This document shows positions 39,336 to 48,023 of a stretch of 57,357 bases of DNA, one piece after another. The notes under the pieces are model-generated. The model did not search any database. It saw nothing but the letters and a program-made list of their open reading frames with translations, and was not told the DNA's origin. Source of the DNA: an uncultured Flavobacteriaceae bacterium (GTDB lineage: Bacteria; Bacteroidota; Bacteroidia; Flavobacteriales; Flavobacteriaceae); contig CAJWAA010000016.1 in assembly GCA_913020295.1 (NCBI GenBank), forward strand, positions 1 through 57,357, read 5' to 3'. The position numbers were made by a program, and so were the translations under genes. Position 1 is the stretch's first letter. Every line of letters begins with the position of its first letter.

Positions 39336-42300
39336 TGATGACGTTGGGTTGCAATAAACTGGCATTTTGCTCGGCTTGTTTTTCTTTAATTTGATTCAAT
39401 AGAGTTTCGCCTTCTTTTGAAATTTCGGGAAACTGCTTGTAATTTATAATCAGGGATTCCAAAATATATGTGGCTTGAAAGGCATCCTTGACGGCGTAAA
39501 AATTTTTGGCCATCAGAAGTAAACTCTTAGAGGCCCAGTATGGCTGACTGCTGAATTTTTTTGACAACAGAGCGATAACTTCGTTAGATTTATCATAGTC
39601 CTTATTTTTGTGGTTTTTATGGGCTCTAAAATAATAAGCTTCTGCAGCAAGCTCGTCGATAGGGGCTTTTTCCAAAACCTTAAAGGCAGATTCGGCCTTG
39701 AGGGAATCTCCCAGGGCAATTGAGGTTTGGGCCAATATTTCGTGAGCATCCCATTTGACTTTTACTTCTATATTTTTTAATTCCAATACAGCTTCTGCTT
39801 TAGCTTGTGCTTGCTCCAACTTTTGTGATTGATAATAGGAACGCATCAAATTGAACATGGCATAACGTCTGTTTTCAGGATAGACCGCCTCGATTTCCAA
39901 TTCCCTCCATAAATCTTCCGCCTTAATATGCATATCTTTTTTAACCAAAATCTGTGTTGCCCGAACCAATGCTTGTTCATAATATTCATTTGGTTTGTCA
40001 TCAATCAGTTTTTGGTAATGTTCAAGAGCTGAATCGTATTCAGATTCCTCAAAGTAAATTTCTGCTAATACAAAATGCGCATTAAGGGCATTGCGTCCCT
40101 GAGGATAAATTTCCAGATAGGAAACAAAAGATTTTTTAGCTTGTTTTTTACGGTCACTAAAAAATTGTTTTTCGGCGGCCAAAAATGCAGTTTGCTCCAA
40201 TTCATTATCAGAGAAAGATTTTATATTAGATGATTTGAGCCATTCGGTAAACTGAGGAACCTTGTCGGTATCAACCGCAATTTCTTTAAGGGTTCCAAGG
40301 GCCTGTTGTGCCACTGCATCTTTAGTGAAGCGCCCCACCAAGTTTTTCAACACACTTTCTGCAAGAGTCAGCTTTTCCTGATTGTAGAGGATCAAACCTT
40401 TGTTTAGAATCGCTTTGGGAAGGTAGGGGCTTTTGGGAAAACGAACGATCATTTCATCGTAAGTATTGATGGCCGTATCAAAAGAACCTGCCACAGCATA
40501 GGCACTGCTTAACTCAAAGAAGGCATCGTCTATATAGTCAGAGCGGGGATGCTTTTCAATTAATTCTTTAAGGGTGGTGATTTTTTGTTTGTTGCGATCC
40601 ACAAAACCATAGCTCATGGACTTTTGATATAAGGCATAATCAGATTGTGCAGGAGACATGGCAATCCCTTTGTTGTATTGCTCCATGGCCGGCCAGAATC
40701 GACTCATGGCAAACTCAGCATCTCCCATCCGAATGAAGGCATCGCGAACTTTACTGCGAGGATAGTATTTTTGTTGATCGATGAACTTTTTGAATGAACC
40801 CAAGGCCAATTCATACTCACCCATTTTAAAATAGGTGTATCCCAGGTGATAGTGGTATTCCAATTCATTAAGCATTGCCTTTATGGGTACATTCTTCTCA
40901 AAAAGAAAAAATACATCAACTGCATCCTCAAATTGATTGCGTTCGTAATGAGTTTGTGCCAGCCAAAAAAGAGATTGTGCCGTGAGGGATTTGACTTTGT
41001 CATTTTTCACTGCCCTCTGGAAATATTCTCCTGCCATTAAGTAATTACCAGCATTGTATAGTTGAATGGCTTTTAGAAAGGTAACTTTTTGCAGTAAACG
41101 GTCGTCTTTATAATTGTTTTGAGAGGAGAGAATAGTCAGGACACCATCGTAATCACCGCTGTTAGTGTATGAACTCAACAAAAGTGCTGTAAGCTCTTGC
41201 TCTTCTGATGTTTTGGGGTATCTTTCGAGATATCTGATAATAAGCTGTGGTACTTTTTCATAGGGATTTCCAATCTCATAACTCAATCGAGCATAGTTGA
41301 GTAAGGCTATTTTTGAAATATCCGGATTAAAGGTCATTGAAGCCGCACTCCTGTATGCATTCAAGGCAGAAGGTTTTCGTTCTTTTTTGAGGTAACATTC
41401 TGCCAAGTAGTAATAGGCATTCTGTGCTAATTTGTCTTTTTTGCTGATGATCTTGCTGAATTGATCTATTGCTTGACCGTAATTGCCCGTTTCATAATAG
41501 GCATAACCCAATTGATAAAAATCTTCATGGGTCCATTTGCCCTTTTTTCCTTTGTAATTTTTTAAATGTGTTAATGCCTTATTGTATTGTTGGGTGTTAA
41601 AATAACTCTCACCTAAAATTTTGGAGAGCTCGGAAAAATTTTCTCCAGCTTCGTTTTGAATTTCTTTCTCTCCCAGAGAAATGGCTTTTTCGAATCTTCC
41701 CAACTTAAAATTCATTTCTACTTGGAAATAGCCCAAATTTTCCTTTTGGTTTTTTTTGGATACCCTAGTAAAGGAATTCGATGCCTCAGCATAATCCTCC
41801 AACTGATAGGCAATATGTCCCAGGTAATAATGAGCATCAGACTCATATTTAGAATTAAATTTTACGTTTTCCAATAAGGTTTTGGCCTGTAGGTATTGCT
41901 TTTTGGAGAAAAGGGTATATCCCTTGTTGAAATAAAACTCAGGAAGCACTGCTTTAGGAACATCGGCAGCTTTTACTTTGGCAAACCACTTGTGGGCGTA
42001 GGAGTATTTTTCATTATTAAAATAATAATTGGCCAGATCCAAATAAACAGTTTTTAAGATGGTATTGTTGGGATAATCGATATTGAAAGTTTCGATTAAT
42101 TTAATTGCACCTGGATCATTGAGCCGCAAAGCAGTAACCATTTTAAAATAATTGATTTCCTCCAATTCTGTCTCGGTGAAATTAAAATCTTCGTAAAGGG
42201 CAAGGGCAGGATCTACATTGGGAAAGATGCCCTGATAATAAAGGTTAGTAGCCTTAATTTTTAAAGTAGCCTTGTCAAAAACTTGTGACCAACTCAGGGA

Positions 42301-42354
42301 AGTAAAAAAAAACAACAAAATACAGAGAAAGCTATTTTTTTTTTTGTCAATCAT
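39322..42354 (-). CDS. Large secreted TPR-repeat protein
   Basis: A 1010-residue protein with an N-terminal signal segment (FLCILLFFFTSLSWSQ) followed almost entirely by tetratricopeptide repeats, about 20 or more helical pairs, recognisable in FYQLGYAYYETGNYGQAIDQ, YHLGYTYFKMGEYELALGSF and HFVLAEIYFEESEYDSALEH. This superhelical scaffold is probably periplasmic or inner-leaflet outer membrane. It overlaps the beta-barrel gene downstream and is divergent from ftsE 121 bases away. The ATG at 42354 is used; the in-frame codon at 42360 is TTG. A role in envelope biogenesis is inferred from location only. Confidence 0.85.
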   Translation of the reverse strand: MIDKKKNSFLCILLFFFTSLSWSQVFDKATLKIKATNLYYQGIFPNVDPALALYEDFNFTETELEEINYFKMVTALRLNDPGAIKLIETFNIDYPNNTILKTVYLDLANYYFNNEKYSYAHKWFAKVKAADVPKAVLPEFYFNKGYTLFSKKQYLQAKTLLENVKFNSKYESDAHYYLGHIAYQLEDYAEASNSFTRVSKKNQKENLGYFQVEMNFKLGRFEKAISLGEKEIQNEAGENFSELSKILGESYFNTQQYNKALTHLKNYKGKKGKWTHEDFYQLGYAYYETGNYGQAIDQFSKIISKKDKLAQNAYYYLAECYLKKERKPSALNAYRSAASMTFNPDISKIALLNYARLSYEIGNPYEKVPQLIIRYLERYPKTSEEQELTALLLSSYTNSGDYDGVLTILSSQNNYKDDRLLQKVTFLKAIQLYNAGNYLMAGEYFQRAVKNDKVKSLTAQSLFWLAQTHYERNQFEDAVDVFFLFEKNVPIKAMLNELEYHYHLGYTYFKMGEYELALGSFKKFIDQQKYYPRSKVRDAFIRMGDAEFAMSRFWPAMEQYNKGIAMSPAQSDYALYQKSMSYGFVDRNKQKITTLKELIEKHPRSDYIDDAFFELSSAYAVAGSFDTAINTYDEMIVRFPKSPYLPKAILNKGLILYNQEKLTLAESVLKNLVGRFTKDAVAQQALGTLKEIAVDTDKVPQFTEWLKSSNIKSFSDNELEQTAFLAAEKQFFSDRKKQAKKSFVSYLEIYPQGRNALNAHFVLAEIYFEESEYDSALEHYQKLIDDKPNEYYEQALVRATQILVKKDMHIKAEDLWRELEIEAVYPENRRYAMFNLMRSYYQSQKLEQAQAKAEAVLELKNIEVKVKWDAHEILAQTSIALGDSLKAESAFKVLEKAPIDELAAEAYYFRAHKNHKNKDYDKSNEVIALLSKKFSSQPYWASKSLLLMAKNFYAVKDAFQATYILESLIINYKQFPEISKEGETLLNQIKEKQAEQNASLLQPNVINEIQ

Positions 42355-42475
42355 ATCCAAAGTTAAACAGAAACATCTCTTTTATAAACGGAATTATTTT
42401 TGCTTACGTATATTTTATCAACAAATTTTATTAGCCAATCAAAACCCATTACATTTGATGAACATTTGGACACCA

Positions 42476-43156
42476 ATGGCTGGAAATATTGTCTCATTTA
42501 GTGATGCCACAATCAAGCAAAGCGGAAAAACTGTTTTGACAAATGTATCCATCGATGTTCCCGAAGGAAGTTTTGTGTTTCTGATTGGTCGGACGGGAAG
42601 TGGAAAAAGCAGTCTGATCAAGACCATATACGGTGATTTGGAATTGGCCGAAGGCTTGGCAAGCGTTGGCGAATTTGACCTCACACGACTCAAAAGTAGA
42701 CAGATCCCTTCCTTAAGAAGAACCTTGGGGGTGGTCTTTCAAGATTTTAAATTGCTCCCCGACCGGAGTATATCGGACAATCTCAAATTTGTTTTAAAAG
42801 CAACCGGGTGGAGAGATAAAAATGAAATTAACCAAAGAATTGATGCAGTGTTGGAAATGGTTGGTATACAGATCAATAAGAAAAAATTTCCTTTTGAACT
42901 TTCGGGTGGAGAGCAACAAAGGATAGCGATTGCTCGAGCATTACTGAATGATCCCAAACTGATAATTGCAGATGAACCCACTGGCAACCTAGATCCACAA
43001 ACCAGTCAGGAAATCATGCAGCTTTTTAAATCATTACATCAAAAAGGAATGACCCTGCTAATGGCAACTCATGATTATCAAATGATCGTTAAATTCCCTG
43101 GGAAAATTTTTAAATGTGAAGGGGGAAAAGTTTTCGAAGTCGTAGCCAAAACTTAG
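42476..43156 (+). CDS. ftsE: Cell division ATP-binding protein FtsE
   Basis: ATPase partner of FtsX, which activates peptidoglycan hydrolases at the septum. The 226-residue protein has Walker [10 protein letters not shown] (about residues 37-45), the FtsE-type sequence [19 protein letters not shown] (about 80-98), signature LSGGEQQR (about 142) and Walker [14 protein letters not shown]. The longer upstream open frame is rejected; the ATG at 42476 fits the usual FtsE N-terminus (an alternative is 42458). ftsX is not adjacent; the kdsA remnant follows. Confidence 0.9.
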   Translation: MAGNIVSFSDATIKQSGKTVLTNVSIDVPEGSFVFLIGRTGSGKSSLIKTIYGDLELAEGLASVGEFDLTRLKSRQIPSLRRTLGVVFQDFKLLPDRSISDNLKFVLKATGWRDKNEINQRIDAVLEMVGIQINKKKFPFELSGGEQQRIAIARALLNDPKLIIADEPTGNLDPQTSQEIMQLFKSLHQKGMTLLMATHDYQMIVKFPGKIFKCEGGKVFEVVAKT

Positions 43157-43214
43157 GTTTTAACCTAAAATCCTTTTTAGAGCCATTCCAATTAGTAATT
43201 TTGCCAAAAAATTT

Positions 43215-43935
43215 ATGCCAATCACTGACCTTGCTAATATAGCAAATAAGCAAAACCGTATTTTTTTTTTAATGGCCGGACCCTGCGCAATAGAGGGTGA
43301 GGAAATGGCCATGAGAATTGCAGAAAAAGTTAAATCTATTATACCAATAGACTTTCGATTCCATTTGTGTTTATGGGGAGTTTTAAAAAAGCAAACCGCA
43401 GTCGAATCGACAGTTTTACGGGAATTGGAGACGAAAAGGCCCTCAAGATTTTAGAAAAAGTCAGTAAAGCTTTTGATGTCCCAACAGTTACGGATATTCA
43501 TAGCGATGATGATGCTGCTAAAGCTGCAGGTTATGTTGATATATTACAGATCCCTGCCTTTTTGGTTAGACAAACTGATCTTTTAGTAGCGGCAGCAAAA
43601 ACCAAAAAATTTGTCAACCTCAAAAAAGGGCAATTCATGAGTCCTGAAAGTATGCAATTTGCCGTTCAAAAAGAAAAGATAGCGGTAATGAAAATGTCTG
43701 GATTACTAATCGTGGGACCCAGTTTGGCTACAAAGATCTGATTGTTGATTTTAGAGGTATTCCCGTGATGAAAAAATTTGCCCCAACTATACTGGATGTG
43801 ACCCATTCCCTTCAAAACCTAACCAAATCAGTGGCGTAACCGGGGGGACGGCCAGAAAGCATAGAGATAATTGCTCGTGCTGGAATCGTTACTGGAGTAG
43901 ACGGTCTTTTTCTAGAAACCCATTTTGACCCGATT
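43215..43935 (+). pseudogene. kdsA: kdsA pseudogene (3-deoxy-8-phosphooctulonate synthase), frameshifted and 3'-truncated
   Basis: KdsA condenses phosphoenolpyruvate with arabinose 5-phosphate to make KDO-8-phosphate for lipopolysaccharide. The N-terminus (FFLMAGPCAIEGEEMAMRI, 43215 onward) is in one frame. Near 43340-43350 the match moves to another frame (GSFKKANRSRIDSFTGIG to FMSPESMQFA). About 43675 it moves again (NVWITNRGTQFGYKDLIVDF), with a stop at 43837. Around 43828-43845, at a run of six G, it shifts twice more to GRPESIEIIARAG and GLFLETHFDP. The last ~35 residues of the family are missing. A normally conserved Lys before GSF is Met here. Multiple lesions in one gene while its neighbours are intact argue for genuine decay. 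Confidence 0.9.
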
Positions 43936-44510
43936 ATCCCAATTATGTGGTTTTGTCACCGAGAATTTATAATAAATTCGAACACAAACTTTATTTTCTA
44001 TAGGTTAGGATTTGATAATCCCTCAGCAACCACTTGTTGAACTTTTTTTTAATAATGGTAAAGATGAGTTAAATAATTTATTAATGAAATTTCATTAGGC
44101 AATTATATAAACTATAGTAAACCATAGTATTATAATAAAGGTTATATGAGTTGATCAAAAACTCTAACATTCATAGTCCATAAACAGATTGGACCAGGGA
44201 AATCACAAAAAAAGGATTTACCATATCCTCTGCTAAGGGATATTTAGATTCTAAAGATTAGGACACAATAGGTTATCAAACTATATTCGATTGTTAAGGT
44301 GCTGAAATCTTTGTTTTATATATAGAACCTTCATAAAATTCCACTAATGTTATTTTGGGAACTCATAATGAAGTCAGAATCATTTAAAAACTAAAACTAA
44401 TGATTCACCTTAGCGTAATTTTAAGAATTATGGCTGATAAAAAATGAAAATTATTAAAGGCATGGAATTTGTATATTTGAAGTCTAAACTATTAAAGTTC
44501 ATTGAAAAAC
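43936..44510. other. Degraded non-coding stretch between kdsA remnant and ssrA
   Basis: No intact gene in about 575 AT-rich bases. On the plus strand, roughly 44190-44400 reads as a protein-like frame broken by stops (WTREITKKGFTISSAKGYLD, GAEIFVLYIEP and NVILGTHNEVRII, separated by three or four stop codons). This looks like a second decayed gene of unknown family. The remainder shows nothing recognisable. Confidence 0.6.
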
Positions 44511-44906
44511 GGGGTCGACTGGTTTTGACAGCAGGTTCCCACAACAGAGTAAGCAGGTCGAGCGCTGAGACACAGCTCGTAAATCTTATGTTTCAACCAT
44601 TAAATGGCGAAAATAACTACGCTCTAGCTGCATAATTGACTGAATCATAGTAGGTCTTTGCCAAGTCCCGACAAGGTCGGGAAGCCGGATGTCTCCCGAT
44701 AGCCCTTGTTGACGGCAATCGGTTTGGAGGCACCATAAATGTCAACATCGAAATACTAAAGCATCGGTAGTGTTTTTCAATAAAGATGATAAGGGGGTCT
44801 TGGGCAGTTTTCGGTCACTGATCTCTCGAAAAAAAAACGAAAACTAAGCCTGAAGAAAGCTTGGTTGTGACTTGTTTGGACGCGGGTTCGATTCCCGCCG
44901 ACTCCA
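44511..44906 (+). ncRNA. ssrA: Transfer-messenger RNA (tmRNA)
   Basis: Rescues stalled ribosomes and tags nascent chains. The 5' end GGGGTCGACTGGTTTTGACA and the 3' tRNA-like end (GCGGG-TTCGATT-CCCGC T arm, then CGACTCC plus discriminator A) pair through a seven-base acceptor with one G-U. The tag reading frame runs 44606-44635 and encodes GENNYALAA followed by TAA, the tag seen in Bacteroidota. The molecule is 396 bases, unpermuted, and CCA is not encoded. A terminator hairpin follows at once. Confidence 0.97.
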
Positions 44907-44913
44907 CTTATTC

Positions 44914-44960
44914 AATCCCTAGAATTTTTTAAATCAATATTTTAGGGATTTTTTATTTTT
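44914..44960 (+). terminator. Intrinsic terminator of ssrA
   Basis: AATCCCTA (44914-44921) pairs with TAGGGATT (44943-44950), and the stem extends inward by several more pairs including a G-U. It is followed by a T-rich tract (44949-44960). It begins eight bases after the tmRNA 3' end. Confidence 0.8.
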
Positions 44961-45185
44961 TTGTTGTTCGGCATTTGTACGACTACAATATTTTAAACCC
45001 TAAAAACTTTCAATCCTATTTGATTACCTGACGGTGGGGTGGGTTTTAGAGAAGTGATTTTTTTTTGGTTGGATTAGTGTGGATTGGTTATTTGACCCAA
45101 TCATTTAAATTATATAACTATTAATAACTTAATTATAAGCTCATTGGTTTTATACTTAAAATATTTTCTAAAAATTACTTCCAAG

Positions 45186-47543
45186 TTACTCTAATTGAAA
45201 AACAAAAGGTTTTCCCTTATAAAGATCAAATTCGTAATCATTATCCCTGTATATAAAAGTAGCAGATTGATCTTTTGAGGAATTAAGGGTGAGTTGGCTC
45301 AGCATACCTTCACTCCATTCCATATCAACCGTAATATTACCTCTGGCAGTAAGTCCTTTAACAGATCCATTCTTCCATGCTATAGGCAAGGCAGGTAACA
45401 ACCGGATACCACGATCTTCATGTGATTGTAAGAGCATTTCCACCACACCCGAGGTAAAACCAAAATTTCCATCGATCTGAAAAGGAGGGTGCGCATCAAA
45501 AAGGTTTTTAAACACCGATTTTTGAAACAGCAGTTGAATGTGTTTATGAGCCATTTCCCCATCCATCAATCGTGCAGAGCAGTTGATGAGCCAGGCCCTA
45601 CTCCATCCAGTTCCAGCTCCACCATTGTCCAAACGGTAATCCAATGTTTTTCTTACGGCCTTAAAGATTTCGGGCTGTTCGTCTATGGAAATTTGATCTC
45701 CGGGATGAAAGCCATAAAGATGAGACATATGCCGGTGACCGGGTTCGTGCTCTTCATATTGCCTATCCCATTCTAGGATTCTTCCCTCTTTTCCTAAAAC
45801 AAAGCCGGGTCGCAGTTTTTGGAGTTGGTAACTGATTTTTGCAGTCAATTCATTTTTGATATTTAGAATTTTAGCGGCTTCGAGCAAGTTGGTAAATATC
45901 TCATAGATCACTTGTTGATCCATTGCACTCCCCCTGCATAGGGCAACCTTTTGGCCTTTTCCATTGATATACCTATTCTCGGGGGAAGAAGAAGGAACAG
46001 AGATTAACTTCTGATCTCTGGGGTCTTCCACCAACCAATCCGAATAAAAGAGCGCTACCTGTTCCATGGCAGGGTAGGCTCTTTCCCTAAGAAATTTTTC
46101 GTCCTGAGTAAATAGATAGTGATACCAATAATGCTGCATCATCCATCCCCCTGCTCCGAACGAAACGCCCCAATAGGCCGTAGCAGCTCTGAGCCAAGAA
46201 GGGACCCATAGGTCTGTGGCATGCGGAAAGACGCTGCCCCGCATTCCAAAATTCTTTTGAGCTGTGATCTTACCACTTTCCAACAAGCGGTCTAAATAAT
46301 CGAACAACGGATAATTCAATTTGTGAAGCCCTGTCAAATTGGCCAACCAATAGTTCATCTGTAAGTTAATATTTAAATGATAATCAGCATTCCAAGGGGC
46401 ATTGATGTGTTTGTTCCACAAGCCCTGAAGATTGGCGGGTTGGGTACCGGGTCTTGAAGATCCAATTAGCAAGTATCTACCATAGTCAAATAAAAGCTGA
46501 CTCAGTCCGGGATCTAATGAATCTGCTTTTAACCGCTCCAATCTTTGGTCAGTGGTAAGTAATGTCAGCGTCTTGTCACTGTTAAGTTCAAGTTGAGTTC
46601 TGTTAAAATAAGATTGATGATCTTTGATATGAGAGTATTCAATCTCCTCCAAAGTGATTGCCTTTACTTTTTTTAGCTCTTTATCATTTTTTTCAGCATA
46701 AAGAGGAGTGTAATAATCCGAATTACTGGCTATAAAAAGGGTGAGTTTTTTAACCCCCGACACTTCCAATCCATGATCAATAGCAGTAATTCTTCCTCCT
46801 TCATGCTGAGCGGAAAGTAGGGTTTCAAATTTTACCCCCGACAATATGGGATGAGGTTCAGATTTGAATTTCCCGGCACGTTGAGTGACCTCCCCTCGCA
46901 TGATGATCTGTTGATCAAAGCTTTTAACAGTTACTGTTTTTTCTCCCCCGTCCAAGGGACGGTCCAAGCGGATGTTTCCATTCAATCCCTCCTGATGATT
47001 AGAACTAAGGCTGATCACCATGACTTGATGTGGCTGAGAAACAAAAACCTTTTGTTTAACTTCATTACCCTCTACTTTATAGTTGGTGTGAGAAATAGCT
47101 GTGCTTAAATCCAACGAACGTTTGTAATCTGAGACATCACGATGCTTCCAGTCTAGATACAAGTCCCCTAAAGTTTGGTGCGAACGGGTGATGGACTTGT
47201 TGGAAAAATAGTGAACCATCAAAGAATCTGCCGATTTGGCATCTCCTTGAAAAAGAATTTCACGAATGGTTTTTAATTCCTCAGGCCCACCTTTAGGATG
47301 TTCCCACTGAAGGTCGTTTGGCCAAAGTGAATCATCATTTAGCTGGATTCGTTCATTAGTAGGGTGGCCAAAAACCATCGCACCCAATCTGCCATTTCCC
47401 AACGGAAGGGCTTCTTCCCAGACCTCTGCCGGCTCCGCGTACCAGAGGATTTGATAAGGAGTACTTTCTTTGGATTCAGCACATCCTAAGATTAGAAATA
47501 ATAAAATTGGAATTAAAGGTCTTTTATTCAGTTGATAAAACAT
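45186..47543 (-). CDS. Glycoside hydrolase family 95 (alpha-L-fucosidase-like) lipoprotein
   Basis: A 785-residue exported enzyme with a lipobox (FLILGC, Cys about residue 21). The N-terminal domain opens with WYAEPAEVWEEALPLGNGRLG, the GH95 signature; the (alpha/alpha)6 catalytic domain contains HLNINLQMNYW (about residues 393-403), SSSPENRY (about 517) and FQIDGNFG (about 700), positions corresponding to the Asn, Glu and Asp active-site residues known from Bifidobacterium AfcA. GH95 enzymes release alpha-1,2-L-fucose or L-galactose. No SusC/SusD pair or sulfatase is nearby, so this is not a full polysaccharide-utilisation locus. An inverted repeat lies 63 bases upstream. Confidence 0.92.
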   Translation of the reverse strand: MFYQLNKRPLIPILLFLILGCAESKESTPYQILWYAEPAEVWEEALPLGNGRLGAMVFGHPTNERIQLNDDSLWPNDLQWEHPKGGPEELKTIREILFQGDAKSADSLMVHYFSNKSITRSHQTLGDLYLDWKHRDVSDYKRSLDLSTAISHTNYKVEGNEVKQKVFVSQPHQVMVISLSSNHQEGLNGNIRLDRPLDGGEKTVTVKSFDQQIIMRGEVTQRAGKFKSEPHPILSGVKFETLLSAQHEGGRITAIDHGLEVSGVKKLTLFIASNSDYYTPLYAEKNDKELKKVKAITLEEIEYSHIKDHQSYFNRTQLELNSDKTLTLLTTDQRLERLKADSLDPGLSQLLFDYGRYLLIGSSRPGTQPANLQGLWNKHINAPWNADYHLNINLQMNYWLANLTGLHKLNYPLFDYLDRLLESGKITAQKNFGMRGSVFPHATDLWVPSWLRAATAYWGVSFGAGGWMMQHYWYHYLFTQDEKFLRERAYPAMEQVALFYSDWLVEDPRDQKLISVPSSSPENRYINGKGQKVALCRGSAMDQQVIYEIFTNLLEAAKILNIKNELTAKISYQLQKLRPGFVLGKEGRILEWDRQYEEHEPGHRHMSHLYGFHPGDQISIDEQPEIFKAVRKTLDYRLDNGGAGTGWSRAWLINCSARLMDGEMAHKHIQLLFQKSVFKNLFDAHPPFQIDGNFGFTSGVVEMLLQSHEDRGIRLLPALPIAWKNGSVKGLTARGNITVDMEWSEGMLSQLTLNSSKDQSATFIYRDNDYEFDLYKGKPFVFQLE

Positions 47544-47605
47544 GGCGGTTAGTTTTACGTTAAATTACAAACTATTTGGGAACCATTATTTTCTCTATAA
47601 AAAGG

Positions 47606-47629
47606 GGGAGATAATTTGATAAATCTCCC
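47606..47629. promoter_or_regulatory. Inverted repeat upstream of the GH95 gene
   Basis: GGGAGAT (47606-47612), a 10-base spacer, then ATCTCCC (47623-47629). On the minus strand it is followed by CCTTTTT, so it could be a leader hairpin or weak terminator in front of the GH95 gene, or an operator. No regulator gene is nearby. Confidence 0.4.
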
Positions 47630-48023
47630 AAAATATATAATGCAAAGTTTATTTAGTTTTGTTAATTATGATGTAAGAAAGAATAGATAGATTGTGAACC
47701 CAGAAAAAATATTTAGAAATTGACCCAGCTTTTCGATGACTAAATACATTATATACTCCATTGAAGGGCTCTCCTTTAATACCATTCACCTCAAATTCTT
47801 TGTTAGATTTTGATTGTTTAAAATGAAAGCACATAACGACTTTTAGATAAAATTAGATTTAATTCCATTTCCTCACAATTGCATATAAAAGCATTTCCTT
47901 ACAATAACCTAATTGATGGGGCATTAAGGTCTGTTTTCGGATTGTGGTTTTAGGGGGGAGTTGATAGGGGGTTTGGTGAGTTTAGTTTTTATTTTTAATT
48001 GTTAATTGTTAATTCTAACTATA
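47630..48023. other. Intergenic region without recognisable gene
   Basis: An AT-rich gap between the two carbohydrate-related genes. A 61-codon minus-strand frame at 47649-47834 lacks a signal peptide, motifs or a plausible start context and is not called. Several G-rich patches (47930-47980) and A/T tracts are present but form no clear hairpin. Confidence 0.5.

Noticed and set aside
42272-42475. N-terminal extension of FtsE
   Set aside because: The extra residues cover the divergent promoter region and the start of the TPR gene; normal FtsE length starts at 42476 or 42458.
43215-43741. Two separate intact KdsA-like genes
   Set aside because: Both pieces align consecutively to one KdsA and further pieces continue in other frames, so it is one broken gene.
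44444-44635. A 63-codon frame ending in the tmRNA tag
   Set aside because: It lies over the 5' part of ssrA; only the nine-codon tag at 44606-44635 is translated, as part of tmRNA function.
47649-47834. A 61-codon minus-strand frame in the GH95-oxidoreductase gap
   Set aside because: No signal peptide, motif or start context; composition is like the surrounding non-coding DNA.
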